Part shown: positions 36,569 to 45,634 of the stretch, in pieces
Layout: each line of letters starts with the position of its first letter
Numbering within the stretch: position 1 is the first letter of the stretch
NCBI GenBank assembly: GCA_035379625.1
Contig: DAOSVM010000008.1
Span: 25,057-89,056, forward strand
From: DAOSCP01 sp035379625
Lineage (GTDB): Bacteria > Bacteroidota > Ignavibacteria > Ignavibacteriales > DAOSCP01
Direction: 5' to 3'
Length of the DNA: 64,000 nt
Position numbers and translations under genes: made by a program
The notes under the pieces: generated by a model
What the model was told of the DNA's origin: nothing
The model's input: only the letters and a program-made list of their open reading frames with translations
The model's database searches: none

Positions 36569-37342
36569 TTAATAATTAAACAACCCGAAATAAATTCCAG
36601 CTACAATATTATAGGAATCACCATTAAATTTATCAGGCACATTATATAAAGTTCTGTTATCATCTTGCTTATATTCATTTTTAAATGAGAAATTATATTC
36701 GAAAGCTGTTCTGAACATAATAAAATTATTTAATGGTATCTCAATTTTTATATTTGGAGATAAAGTATAAAATTTACAAAGGATTTGACGATTTATAATG
36801 TTATTATCTTCCTGATTATTTCCAATGTCATTCCACAAAAAATAAGACTTGTTTTGGTTGATTGAAACTTTGTATTCACCGTAAGCTAAATTTGTACCAA
36901 TAATTAAACCAAAACTCCTAATGAAAGGAAGTAAATAATCAATGGAAATTCCACCATTTGAATATTCTACAGCTACATTTTGAGAATATTTTTGGTTGTT
37001 AATATCAATTACTCGGTTATCTTCCTGAGAAGCAGAATATCCAAATCCACCAATTCTTAAATTAGGTACAATCATAAGAGAAGCAAATCCTTCTCCACCA
37101 ATACCAAACATATTAGATTTTAGTTTTTTACTTATAAATTTATTAAATAACGCATCATTGATAGGATCGATATTAACATTTACAAAATTGAAATTAATAC
37201 CACCACCAAAAGTTAAACGGTTGGCAACCATAAAGTAGTTTTGATTTGGAGTATCGTTAATATCTTCATCAATATTATTTAAGGTATCGCTTTGTGCAAA
37301 AATAAGAGTTGAGAAGAGCAGAAGGAATTTGATAATTTTCAT
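36569..37342 (-). CDS. Hypothetical outer-membrane beta-barrel-type protein
   Basis: A signal peptide (MKIIKFLLLFSTLIFAQ) precedes about 240 residues with alternating strands and glycine turns: RLTFGGGINFNFVNVNI, FGIGGEGFASLMIVPNLRIGGFGYS, GGISIDYLLPF, LIIGTNLAYGEYKVSI and NIKIEIPLNNFIMFRTAFEYNFSF. It ends in an aromatic strand (DSYNIVAGIYFGLFNY), typical of an outer-membrane barrel C-terminus. The start is the ATG at 37342, with GGAG five bases upstream; a longer reading from 37393 would precede the signal peptide. It lies between the tmRNA and its own terminator. No function is assigned. Confidence 0.75.
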   Translation of the reverse strand: MKIIKFLLLFSTLIFAQSDTLNNIDEDINDTPNQNYFMVANRLTFGGGINFNFVNVNIDPINDALFNKFISKKLKSNMFGIGGEGFASLMIVPNLRIGGFGYSASQEDNRVIDINNQKYSQNVAVEYSNGGISIDYLLPFIRSFGLIIGTNLAYGEYKVSINQNKSYFLWNDIGNNQEDNNIINRQILCKFYTLSPNIKIEIPLNNFIMFRTAFEYNFSFKNEYKQDDNRTLYNVPDKFNGDSYNIVAGIYFGLFNY

Positions 37343-37446
37343 AAAAACTCCGAAGTGATAAACAATAATAATAAATTTAATATAAAAACACAAAAAAAGA
37401 AAGTACTTTAAACAAAAAAAGGGATATTACATATCCCAATTAGAAG

Positions 37447-37792
37447 TGGAGGCGGCGGGAGTCGAACCCGCGTCCGAAGCTACCGCACTGCAAGCTTCTA
37501 CATACATAGTTGGTTTTTATTTTCTCGCAGCTACCATTCCAACCAACAGGAAAAATAGCTGCCAGCTCCTATAACTTAATGTTACTTCTGGAGCACGAAG
37601 CAACACGCATCCTGTTTAAACGACGTTCTTTCAACTGCCAACAGGCAAGCAGCTGAAGAACGGCTGCTTATATTAAGCAGCTAAAGCGTATTCTTCGCCA
37701 GTTATTTTTTTTGGACCTTTTAACGTGCTTGCCCAAACACGGTATGCTACTCACAGCCCGTCATAGCCCCGTCGAAACCAAAGTTCGCCCCC
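37447..37792 (-). ncRNA. ssrA: Transfer-messenger RNA (tmRNA)
   Basis: Transcribed leftwards. The 5' end GGGGGCGAACTTTGGTTTCG followed by ACGGGG is the conserved tmRNA start. The 3' end has the TPsiC-like GGGTTCGACTCCCGCC followed by GCCTCCA. The acceptor stem pairs GGGGGCG with CGCCTCC through one G-U pair, and the discriminator A is at 37447. CCA is not encoded; the next bases are CTT. The tag frame at 37699-37673 reads GEEYALAA then TAA, starting with a GGC resume codon as in Bacteroidota. An A-rich run (AAAAAAAATAACT) precedes it, after the first pseudoknot. It rescues stalled ribosomes and marks products for ClpXP; clpX lies at 18.9 kb. Confidence 0.97.
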
Positions 37793-37834
37793 AGATTTTA
37801 AAATAACATTTTGTTAAATATAATAAAATTTTTG

Positions 37835-39577
37835 CTATTTATCAAGCTTTTTGAAAATAAAATCCCCACCCTCATCACCTGTTTGGAAAACTTCACCATA
37901 TTGCGGGATCTGATTTGTTGGACTATTCTTTACAACATTTTCTTTAATTTTAAAGTATAATTCCTCTGCTGGTAGATATTTTTTATTATTGTTTTTAAGT
38001 TCACGAAGCAAATACTCTATAAATACACTTTTATCAGGCACTGTTGTAAGAACACCCGATGTCAAGGCTTTTCTTGCTTTATACTTTGATAACTCTTCAA
38101 TATATTTATTAGAAGTTTCGGTTCCTCTTGTTTTGAACAATCCACCACTAAAACAAGCATCAGAAACCACTAATACACTCCTTGCATTAAAACCTTTTAA
38201 ATAATCCTTTATAATTGAATTTGATATCCATAAGCTTTTATTATTCAAATTAACATTGACTGGCAACCAATATCCTTGTTGCATTTTCCCGTCCCAATAA
38301 CCGTGACCAGCATAAAAAATTAACAAATTATCATTTTCTTTTAATTTTTTTGCAAAATTATCTAATTCTTTTATTATTTGCTCATATGTAGCATTGTTCA
38401 AAGTTACAATGTTTTTTTCGTGAAAATCATAATAATTTTGCAAAACTTCTTTGAACGCTTTTGCATCTTTTATTGGATTATCTAATTTCCCAAGTTTTTT
38501 ATCGCTATAATCATTACAAGCAATAAGCAAAGCATAATATTCTCCTTGAAAAGACTTTTCTTTCTCACTAAAATTATTAGAAACTACAATATTTCTTTGT
38601 GCGATAACATTCTTTTTATCATCTAAGGCTTTAATAAAAATTTCTTGCTCGTTTTGCTTTATTCTATAATTGTAATTAAATTGTTTCCCATCAAAAGGTA
38701 TTTCTGTTTGATTTATTGCAACACTTTTGGCCACAAAATGTGGAACTACTTCACCTTTAATATAAATATTACCGGTAACTAATCTAACTCCTCTTGTCTC
38801 CAACGGTTCATATAGAATAATTTTAACTTCTTCATTTTCTTTATTTAAGGAATTTTCATACTGTTTTAAAACTTCTTTACTACTTAAATTTTGATTAGCT
38901 AAAACTAAATTGCTCAATAGCCCATTGAAATGGTAAAAAGTAACATTATTTTTTTCTTCATTAGAAATATCATTTATCCAAATTGGAAGTATTTTTTCAT
39001 TTTCATCGTAAAAATTTGTACCTAAAACTAATCTTAAATTTTCTTCATTCAAAGGCTTTGCAGTAATTTTATATTTAGAATCTAGCTCCCCATTGATATA
39101 AATGGCCATATGTTCACTGTTAAAAGTACAAGTTAAATAACTCCATTGATTAGTTTCAATTGTTTTCTGAGAAATTAAGCTATGATATTTTGAATTAATA
39201 GAAAGACTAAAGTAAATTTTGAAACTATAGTTACTAATAGGTGAGAGCTTGATTGACCAATAGCAATTGTCATTATTTTTAGAATTTGTAACAATAGTGG
39301 AGTATTCATTTTCGCCAATTGTTAAGCCTAAAGGTTTAAACCAAAAAGATATAGTAAAACCTTTTTTATAATCAAAAATAAGATTATTTGAAATTGCATA
39401 ATCATCGATACCATCAAAACTTAAGCAGTTACCCGAAATTCCTTTCTGCAGAAGTGGATTACCATAATAAGTAAAATTATCATCAAATGTATTAAAATTA
39501 GATTTTAATAAAATATTTTGAGCAAATAAATTACCTAAAATTAAAATGATAAAGATATTTACAAAAAAATATCTCAT
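37835..39577 (-). CDS. Secreted LamG plus caspase-like (C14) protease
   Basis: A signal peptide (about residues 1-20, ending LFAQ) is followed by a LamG/concanavalin-type domain at about 25-245 (GISGNCLSFDGIDDYAIS, FTISFWFKPLG, QWSYLTCTFNSEHMAIYING). A short Ig-like linker (about 255-335) leads to a caspase p20-like domain from residue 347 (YYALLIACNDYSD). The catalytic His425 is in LLIFYAGHGYWDG and Cys475 is in VLVVSDACFSGG, so the dyad is intact. Such bacterial metacaspase-like proteins are often surface-associated. It is the last gene of a minus-strand series with a lipoprotein and an M50 protease. No terminator is seen before the tmRNA. Confidence 0.9.
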   Translation of the reverse strand: MRYFFVNIFIILILGNLFAQNILLKSNFNTFDDNFTYYGNPLLQKGISGNCLSFDGIDDYAISNNLIFDYKKGFTISFWFKPLGLTIGENEYSTIVTNSKNNDNCYWSIKLSPISNYSFKIYFSLSINSKYHSLISQKTIETNQWSYLTCTFNSEHMAIYINGELDSKYKITAKPLNEENLRLVLGTNFYDENEKILPIWINDISNEEKNNVTFYHFNGLLSNLVLANQNLSSKEVLKQYENSLNKENEEVKIILYEPLETRGVRLVTGNIYIKGEVVPHFVAKSVAINQTEIPFDGKQFNYNYRIKQNEQEIFIKALDDKKNVIAQRNIVVSNNFSEKEKSFQGEYYALLIACNDYSDKKLGKLDNPIKDAKAFKEVLQNYYDFHEKNIVTLNNATYEQIIKELDNFAKKLKENDNLLIFYAGHGYWDGKMQQGYWLPVNVNLNNKSLWISNSIIKDYLKGFNARSVLVVSDACFSGGLFKTRGTETSNKYIEELSKYKARKALTSGVLTTVPDKSVFIEYLLRELKNNNKKYLPAEELYFKIKENVVKNSPTNQIPQYGEVFQTGDEGGDFIFKKLDK

Positions 39578-39580
39578 ATA

Positions 39581-40360
39581 TTATTTAACTAAAAGAATTT
39601 TCGAAACTGGCTTGCTAACAGCGTCACTATAATCTACAGCATAAACTTCAAATTTCCAATTCCCTTTTGTTGTATTTACTGGTAATGAAAGTATTCGGCT
39701 GTATATTCCATCTTTTGCGTTTATATCGCCATTGGAATAATAATTTCCATCATCAAACATTTCAAATTGTGTGCCGTTGGTTGTACCATCAGGTCTATAA
39801 GTAATAAAATAAACTTTTTTGATATCTTCTAAGCCGTCTTTATCAAGAATTTTAGCTGAAATTATAAAAATATCTGGAGCATATAAACTATCTGGTAAAT
39901 TTAATTCAGTGCATTCGGGAACAGTGTTATCATTATTGTTAATAAATTTAAAAAATATTTGAGCTAACGGGCTTTGCTCTTGAATAATTTTATTATCTAT
40001 ATTTAATCCATTAACTTTTATAACATATTTCCCATTTTTATAATTATTATGTAAAATAATCGAAGTATCAATTATATTATTTTTAATATTAGCGTTAAAT
40101 TCTTGAATTACACTTTGGTTAGATAAATAAATTAACTGAACTTTTACTTTGCTCAAATTTGTTGCAACTTTTAAGAAATCTATTTTAATTTTATATACTG
40201 AATCGTCTTTTATTTTAATTGAATAAATTGAATCAGCAGTAATTTTTTTAATAAGAGTTTGCTCGTAATTACCAACTTGATAATCAATAATATCTGAACC
40301 TAATTTGTCGCAACTAATAAATAAAGTCGAAATTATAATTAATAATAATATTTTTTTCAT
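39581..40360 (-). CDS. Lipoprotein with Ig-like C-terminal domain
   Basis: A lipoprotein signal (MKKILLLIIISTLFISC, lipobox FISC) puts the mature protein on a membrane outside the cytoplasm. The C-terminal 100 residues form a beta-sandwich-like domain: APDIFIISAKILDKDGLEDIKKVYF, FDDGNYYSNGDINAKDGIYSRIL and GNWKFEVYAVDYSDA. This resembles the CARDB or choice-of-anchor type often seen on FCB surface lipoproteins. The start is the ATG at 40360, with GAGGAAAT just upstream; a longer TTG/ATG reading to 40384 would run into the ribosome site of the preceding gene. It lies four bases from the caspase-like gene, so a shared role at the surface is possible. Confidence 0.8.
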   Translation of the reverse strand: MKKILLLIIISTLFISCDKLGSDIIDYQVGNYEQTLIKKITADSIYSIKIKDDSVYKIKIDFLKVATNLSKVKVQLIYLSNQSVIQEFNANIKNNIIDTSIILHNNYKNGKYVIKVNGLNIDNKIIQEQSPLAQIFFKFINNNDNTVPECTELNLPDSLYAPDIFIISAKILDKDGLEDIKKVYFITYRPDGTTNGTQFEMFDDGNYYSNGDINAKDGIYSRILSLPVNTTKGNWKFEVYAVDYSDAVSKPVSKILLVK

Positions 40361-40367
40361 TATTTCC

Positions 40368-41306
40368 TCAAAAATAAATTGCACTTGGAGTAAAAGATAA
40401 AATAAAAATTATTAAAAGCAATATAGATAAAAATATTCTAAAATTTGATATTTTATCTTCATAAATCCAGATTGGGGGATGTGATTCTTTCAGAACAAAT
40501 TTTAAAATTATTGCCCAAAATAACCAAACCTCTGACCCAAAATTTTGGAAAAATAAACTATTCAAACCAATTAAGAACAATAAAAAGATTAATAATTTTG
40601 ATATGATTAGATGTCTTTTCCTACCTAAAACAGCATATGTTATATGTCCACCATCCAATTGTCCAACTGGTATTAGATTCATAGAAGTAATAAAAAGCCC
40701 AAACCACCCAGCGCAAAGAAAAGGATAATGATAAATTTCATTCATTGGAGGGATAAATTCTTTAAAATAAAATATCTTTCTAAAAATTATAAAAAGCAAA
40801 TTATCACCAAAAGTTAGATTGAAATCATATTTCTTAAAGTTTTCAAAGTAATCAGGATGAATTTTTAATATGTATTCTTTACCAGGTAATGTGTAAAAAC
40901 CATAAAAAAGGACAATAAAAGTTGCAACAAAACCAGCAAAAGGCCCCCAAGCACCAATATCAAAAAGAGCTTTTCGATTTGTTATCTGAGATTTTGTCTT
41001 TATTATAGCTCCCATAGTTCCAAAATTTATACCAAATAAATATGGTGGTATAGGAATTAAATAAGGTAGAGTTGAATCCACATTATGAATTTTCGAAGCA
41101 AAATAATGCCCAAATTCGTGGCTTAAAATAATAAACAAAATTGCAAAAGAATATTCTAAACCACTCGCAATTTGTGATAAAGTAAAAGGAGGGGAATAAA
41201 GTCCCCTCCACATTACTCCTGCTAAAGTCGTAGTAATAAATGTTATAATCAATAATATTACATTTATAAAACGATTATTAAGAATTTTCAATCTTGAATT
41301 CCTCAA
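40368..41306 (-). CDS. Site-2 protease family (M50) membrane peptidase
   Basis: An intramembrane zinc protease with LSHEFGHYFASK (HExxH, His63-Glu64-His67) in the second hydrophobic segment. The C-terminal ligand motif NLIPVGQLDGGH holds the Asp. Six to seven hydrophobic segments are predicted in 312 residues. The internal GAWGPFAGF corresponds to the family loop that replaces a PDZ domain. It is close to the plant EGY / bacterial M50B group. The start is unclear: TTG at 41306 gives the longest form, but TTG at 41291, which has GAGG nine bases upstream, is as likely. Either way it overlaps the end of the sensor gene by 14-29 bases, implying coupled expression. Confidence 0.88.
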   Translation of the reverse strand: MRNSRLKILNNRFINVILLIITFITTTLAGVMWRGLYSPPFTLSQIASGLEYSFAILFIILSHEFGHYFASKIHNVDSTLPYLIPIPPYLFGINFGTMGAIIKTKSQITNRKALFDIGAWGPFAGFVATFIVLFYGFYTLPGKEYILKIHPDYFENFKKYDFNLTFGDNLLFIIFRKIFYFKEFIPPMNEIYHYPFLCAGWFGLFITSMNLIPVGQLDGGHITYAVLGRKRHLIISKLLIFLLFLIGLNSLFFQNFGSEVWLFWAIILKFVLKESHPPIWIYEDKISNFRIFLSILLLIIFILSFTPSAIYF

Positions 41307-43221
41307 TTAATTCTTTTAATTTCTCAGATTGGTGAGAAACATTAACAGAACTTAAAGCAATATCATTTATAGCTTGAGCTGTTTCTTCAGCAACTGTGTT
41401 AATTTGTGCAGCAGATTCATAAATAGTTTTTATTGTAGCTGCTTGCTCTTCGCTAGCAGCTGCAATTTGTTCAATAAAATCCGCAACTTTAGTAGTGGAA
41501 TTATAAATACTTTCAATAGATATAGCAGCAAAATTCGCTAAATTACTACCTTCTTCAACTTCTTTTTCACCTTTTAAAATAGTATCAACTGCTATATGAA
41601 CTTCATTTTGTATTGTTTTAATCATTTGATGAATTTCTTTTGTTGCTTTGGCCGTTTTTTCTGCTAATTTTCTAACTTCATCAGCAACAACTGCAAAACC
41701 TCTACCTTGCTCACCAGCTCTAGCGGCCTCAATTGCTGCATTCAATGCAAGTAAATTTGTTTGGTCAGCAATATCATTAATAACATCAACAATTTCACCT
41801 ATTTTTTGGCTACTATCCCCTAATCCTTTTATTATATTTGAAGAATTAATTACAGTTGTTGCAATTTTTTGCATACCGTCAATTAGTTCATAAATATTTT
41901 TGCTACTTTCTTTAGAGTTTTCACCACTTTCTTTTGCTAATTTTGCAGCTTGGACAATATTCTTTGAATTATCTTCTATTGATTTCACCATTTCTTCAAT
42001 AGAAATACTTACTTGGTTTATTTGATGCCTTAAATCCATAACGCTGGCAGACATTTCCTCAGTTGTAACAGAAATTTTTTGAGACATATCAGCATTTTGG
42101 TTAATATTTTCTTTTACATTTTTGAGTAATTTTGCTACTTGACTAAGGGCAAAATTAAAGCTTTCGCATAATTTACCGATTTCATCTTGTTGTTCGTGAT
42201 ATATTTTTTTTGTTAAATCACCATTTGCAAATGTATTTACAACTTTCAATATTTTGTCAACACTATCATTCAAATACTCTTTTTCTTCTTCAATTAGTTT
42301 TTTTGCTTTTTCAGTTTCTTGCATTTGAATTTGAAGCATCTGTTGACTTTCTTCTGCAGCTTTTTTAGCTTGGTTAATAATTTCCATCTGTTGTTTTAAT
42401 TCTTCTTCACGTTTTTTATGCTGCATTGTTTTCCATAAATAAAATCTATAAATAGCATAACCAATTGCTAAAATTACAAATAATTTAAACCAAATTGTCT
42501 GATAGAAATAAGGTGTAATATAAAACTTAGCTTCGGCTGGTATTTCACTCCAAACACCATCATTATTACAAGCTAATACTTTGAAAGTATAATGACCAGG
42601 AGAAAGATTAGTATAAACAGCAAATCTCCTATTACCAGCATCAATCCAATCATCATCTACTCCTTCTAATTTATATTTGAATTTAACTTTGGAAGGCATT
42701 ATAAAACTTAGCCCGGCAAAGTTAATTTCTATTTTATTAGTACCCGCAACTAATTTTATTTCATCACCTGCATTATCTATTGTTAATTTATCGTCTGCAT
42801 TTATACTAGTAATTGCAACATATGGTTTTACCTCGTTTAAACGTATTTTATTTGGATTAATATACGCTGCTCCCATCATTGTAGAAAAATACAAAGTACC
42901 ATCTTTTGCTTTAAATCCTGCAGGTACACTACCACCGTTGCATTCTATAGTTTTCATTCCATCAGCTTTACCGTAGCTAGTGCATTGTATGATATTTATT
43001 TTACCGTCACAAAAATCATTCAACATTTTTACATCAACACTAAAAATTCCCTTATTACAACTCATCCAGAATTTATTGTTTCCATCTTTCAAAATAACAA
43101 ATATTGTTTCATCATATAAACCATCTTTTGCAGCTATAATTTTAGTTTTTTCATTTTTAAACCTTACTAATCCACCGCCATTGGTACCAATCCAGATTGT
43201 CCCATCATCATCTTCATACAT
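41278..43221 (-). CDS. Propeller-sensor chemoreceptor hybrid, C-terminal part
   Basis: In order: the last propeller blades (MYEDDDGTIWIGTNGGGLVRF), a Y_Y_Y Ig-like domain (about residues 165-235, KYKLEGVDDDWIDAGN and LSPGHYTFKVLACNNDG), one membrane helix (about 243-262), a coiled coil, a HAMP-like stretch (VNTFANGDLTKKI) and a methyl-accepting chemotaxis signalling domain. Its CheA/CheW-binding hairpin tip is IADQTNLLALNAAIEAARAG followed by EQGRGFAVVADEVRKLAEKT. The first half is exactly the sensor of hybrid two-component systems, but here the kinase is replaced by a chemoreceptor output. The frame stays open rightwards to about 43650 with unbroken propeller sequence, so this ATG is internal to a larger gene. 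Confidence 0.82.
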   Translation of the reverse strand: MYEDDDGTIWIGTNGGGLVRFKNEKTKIIAAKDGLYDETIFVILKDGNNKFWMSCNKGIFSVDVKMLNDFCDGKINIIQCTSYGKADGMKTIECNGGSVPAGFKAKDGTLYFSTMMGAAYINPNKIRLNEVKPYVAITSINADDKLTIDNAGDEIKLVAGTNKIEINFAGLSFIMPSKVKFKYKLEGVDDDWIDAGNRRFAVYTNLSPGHYTFKVLACNNDGVWSEIPAEAKFYITPYFYQTIWFKLFVILAIGYAIYRFYLWKTMQHKKREEELKQQMEIINQAKKAAEESQQMLQIQMQETEKAKKLIEEEKEYLNDSVDKILKVVNTFANGDLTKKIYHEQQDEIGKLCESFNFALSQVAKLLKNVKENINQNADMSQKISVTTEEMSASVMDLRHQINQVSISIEEMVKSIEDNSKNIVQAAKLAKESGENSKESSKNIYELIDGMQKIATTVINSSNIIKGLGDSSQKIGEIVDVINDIADQTNLLALNAAIEAARAGEQGRGFAVVADEVRKLAEKTAKATKEIHQMIKTIQNEVHIAVDTILKGEKEVEEGSNLANFAAISIESIYNSTTKVADFIEQIAAASEEQAATIKTIYESAAQINTVAEETAQAINDIALSSVNVSHQSEKLKELIEEFKIENS

Positions 43222-43756
43222 ACATCTAATAATATTGGATGATGAATGTTCTTTATCGCCATTACTTAAATCATAAACTTTAAATGTTCCGTTTATGAAT
43301 TTATTTAATCCTTTATTAGTTCCAATCCAAAAATTCCCATTTCTATCTTCAAGGAAATATTTAGGATAATCATTTGATAAGCCATTAGCTGTAGTATAAA
43401 CAACTAAACTTCCATCACTTTTAATTAAATTGATACCGCCTCCATTAGTTGCTATCCATATATTTCCATATTTATCTTCTTTAATTGCTCTTATAGCGTC
43501 ATTACTTAACCCATTAGCTTTAGTATATTTTTGTGCTATTTTACCATTTGTAATTTTAACGATACCACCATTAGTACCTAACCAAATATTCCCTTTACTA
43601 TCTTCTGATATAGCACGACAAGCATTATGAGGTAGTCCATTTTGATCATTAAAAATTTTAAATTTCCATTCGAAAAATAAGTAACACCTTTATCATTTGA
43701 ACCAAACCACATCCCACCTTTAGAATCTTGAAATACTGTCCAATTAAAATTACTTG
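43222..43756 (-). pseudogene. Propeller coding sequence crossing two frame slips
   Basis: No complete frame covers this stretch, but it is all coding. From 43650 down to 43222 the frame of the C-terminal part reads NDQNGLPHNACRAISEDSKG, then IWLGTNGGIV, GLSNDAIRAIKEDKYG and GLSNDYPKYFLEDRNG. Between about 43764 and 43656 a different frame reads GLASNFNWTVFQDSKGGMWF and GSNDKGVTYFSNGNLKF. Rejoining all pieces needs one extra base in the TT/AA run at 43764-43765 and one in the five-A/five-T run at 43651-43655. The two slips have the same sign and both lie in homopolymers. Confidence 0.8.
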
Positions 43757-44770
43757 CTAATCCTTATTAGTTGTAAAATGTAAAAATTTAGGTTCTCTCA
43801 ATCTAACTAATCCACCACCATTAGTACCAATCCAAAGTGAACCCTCAACGTCTTCAATTATACTAAATATACAATCATTAGGTAAGCCATTTTTTGAGTT
43901 CAAAACATCAATTTTACCATTGTTATATCTAACTAATCCACCTGTTGTTGTTCCAAACCAATAAATGTTGTTAGAAGCTTGATAAATTACATTTACCGCA
44001 TTATCAGGTAAACCATTATTTGTTGTCAAATTTGTAAAAAATCCATTTTCATAAATTGATATCCCATCTTTGGTGCCAATCCATAACCTATTATTCTTAT
44101 CAGTGTATAAATACAGTATCGAATTACCTACCAATCCATCATTTATTGTAAAAATTCTTTTAACTCCATTATCAAATAGAACTAAACCATTATCCGTACC
44201 TACCCATAAATTATTACTTTGGTCGTAAGTTAAAGAAGTAACAATATCGGAAGGTAAACCGTCTTTCATAAAATAATTTTTAAATTTACCATCCTTAAAT
44301 CTAGATAAACCTTTATTTGTAGCTAACCAAATTGAACCGTCTTTACTTCCAGTAATATAACTCACGAATTCATTACATAAACCATCATCAGTTACAAAAT
44401 TTTGCAGTTTAGTTTTATCAATAACTGTTAATCCTCCACCAATCATACCAACATAATATTTGCCATCAAATCCCTCATAAAAGGCTGAGACATAATTATT
44501 TTTAATTTCCTTGTAAGTTATTTTATCAAAAACTTTAAAATTCACACCATCAAATCTAACGAGCCCTTCTTGAGTTGTAATCCAAATAAATCTGTCTCTA
44601 GTTTGGTGTATTGTTTGAACTGAGTTTTGCGGTAGGCCATTATCAGTATTCCAAATATCAAGAATATATTCAGTTAGCTTTTTATTAGGATCTAAAGTTT
44701 GTGTGAATATATTCCCAGAAATAAGTATAAGAATAAAAATTGCAAAAAAGAAAATTTTGTACCCCTTCAA
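43757..44770 (-). CDS. Propeller-sensor chemoreceptor hybrid, N-terminal part
   Basis: An N-terminal signal segment (MKGYKIFFFAIFILILISGNIFTQ) is followed by the classical start of two-component regulator propellers (WNTDNGLPQNSVQTIHQTRDRFIWITTQEGLVRFDG). Seven or so blades follow, each with a GLP/GLx-N motif and a D-G/N-x-x-W-I/V-G-T/A strand: DGSIWLATNKGLSRF, SNNLWVGTDNGLVLF, NNRLWIGTKDGISIY and EGSLWIGTNGGGLVR. It ends at a stop in TTNKD; one base added at 43764-43765 continues it into the next blade. The intact protein would have two seven-bladed propellers outside the cytoplasmic membrane, the standard form for binding glycans or other ligands. Confidence 0.8.
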   Translation of the reverse strand: MKGYKIFFFAIFILILISGNIFTQTLDPNKKLTEYILDIWNTDNGLPQNSVQTIHQTRDRFIWITTQEGLVRFDGVNFKVFDKITYKEIKNNYVSAFYEGFDGKYYVGMIGGGLTVIDKTKLQNFVTDDGLCNEFVSYITGSKDGSIWLATNKGLSRFKDGKFKNYFMKDGLPSDIVTSLTYDQSNNLWVGTDNGLVLFDNGVKRIFTINDGLVGNSILYLYTDKNNRLWIGTKDGISIYENGFFTNLTTNNGLPDNAVNVIYQASNNIYWFGTTTGGLVRYNNGKIDVLNSKNGLPNDCIFSIIEDVEGSLWIGTNGGGLVRLREPKFLHFTTNKD

Positions 44771-44791
44771 AATTACCCCTCTATTTAATCT

Positions 44792-45634
44792 TTAAAAATT
44801 AAAATTTATGTTTACCCCATTATACTCATCATTATATTTATAATATTGGCCATGGAAATTTAATCCTTTATAGTAGCACCATGAAATTGAAAAATTATTT
44901 TCATTTAATTTACCAAATTTAATTCCCAATTGAAAATTATTATCACCTTTCCAAGCATTAACTTTATGAATTTTCAAATTATGGGCTACATATAAATGAA
45001 TATTTTTGGTGATTAAATCTTTAAAATAATAGTCAAATCCCAAATGAAATAATTTATCACCTAAATATGACGGATCAATATGAAAAACATAAGTCATTCC
45101 ACCATATACTCTTAAGTTATGGAAAAAATAATAATAAATCAACTCAAAAAATTCACGACTATAAACTTTTGCTGGTATACCATTCCGCCAAGTTAAAGGC
45201 TTTGTGGAATCATAATTCCTATAATTATCAATATGACCATCAACCATATGCGTACTAATATGACTTATTCTAAATCTTACACCACTTTCATTTTTATTAT
45301 CATTTTTATAGCCAAAATTTACGCCAAATAAATAATCAATCGCATCAACAGGAAAATGAAAATCCTTTTCTTTTCTTAGAAGTGAATAAGTAAAAAAATC
45401 AATACCGAACGAATATGTTTGATTCCAATCCGGCTTATACCACAATAGATCCCTCGATGCACCTATATCCAATCTTAGTTCGTTTACATTTGTCTTAAAT
45501 ACAAATCCCATTCTTGGTTCTAATATATAAGCTGTAAAAGGTTTTATATTTAAATAACCAGGCATAATTATGGTAGTATCTTGCGCAAATAATGGAATAA
45601 TAATCATTAAGAATGCAAAAAATAATTTTTTCAT
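44792..45634 (-). CDS. DUF1207-like outer-membrane-type protein
   Basis: A 280-residue protein with a signal peptide (MKKLFFAFLMIIIPLFAQ) and beta-rich sequence. It contains FRISHISTHMVDGHIDNY, SREFFELIYYYFFHNLRVYGGMTYVFH and a C-terminal aromatic strand (YNGVNINFNF). The SHxSTH..DG pattern and the REFxEL segment recall the DUF1207 family of FCB outer-membrane proteins; this is recognition from memory and should be treated as tentative. Its ATG overlaps the radical SAM stop (ATGA), so it is the last gene of the 45.6-50.4 kb envelope operon. The sensor gene begins 21 bases later. Confidence 0.7.
   Translation of the reverse strand: MKKLFFAFLMIIIPLFAQDTTIIMPGYLNIKPFTAYILEPRMGFVFKTNVNELRLDIGASRDLLWYKPDWNQTYSFGIDFFTYSLLRKEKDFHFPVDAIDYLFGVNFGYKNDNKNESGVRFRISHISTHMVDGHIDNYRNYDSTKPLTWRNGIPAKVYSREFFELIYYYFFHNLRVYGGMTYVFHIDPSYLGDKLFHLGFDYYFKDLITKNIHLYVAHNLKIHKVNAWKGDNNFQLGIKFGKLNENNFSISWCYYKGLNFHGQYYKYNDEYNGVNINFNF

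Noticed and set aside
43201..44700. Regularly spaced repeats that could suggest a CRISPR or tandem DNA array
   Set aside because: The regularity comes from repeated protein blades of the propeller domain (TNGGG, W-I-G-T motifs) with varying codons; there are no exact DNA repeats and spacers.
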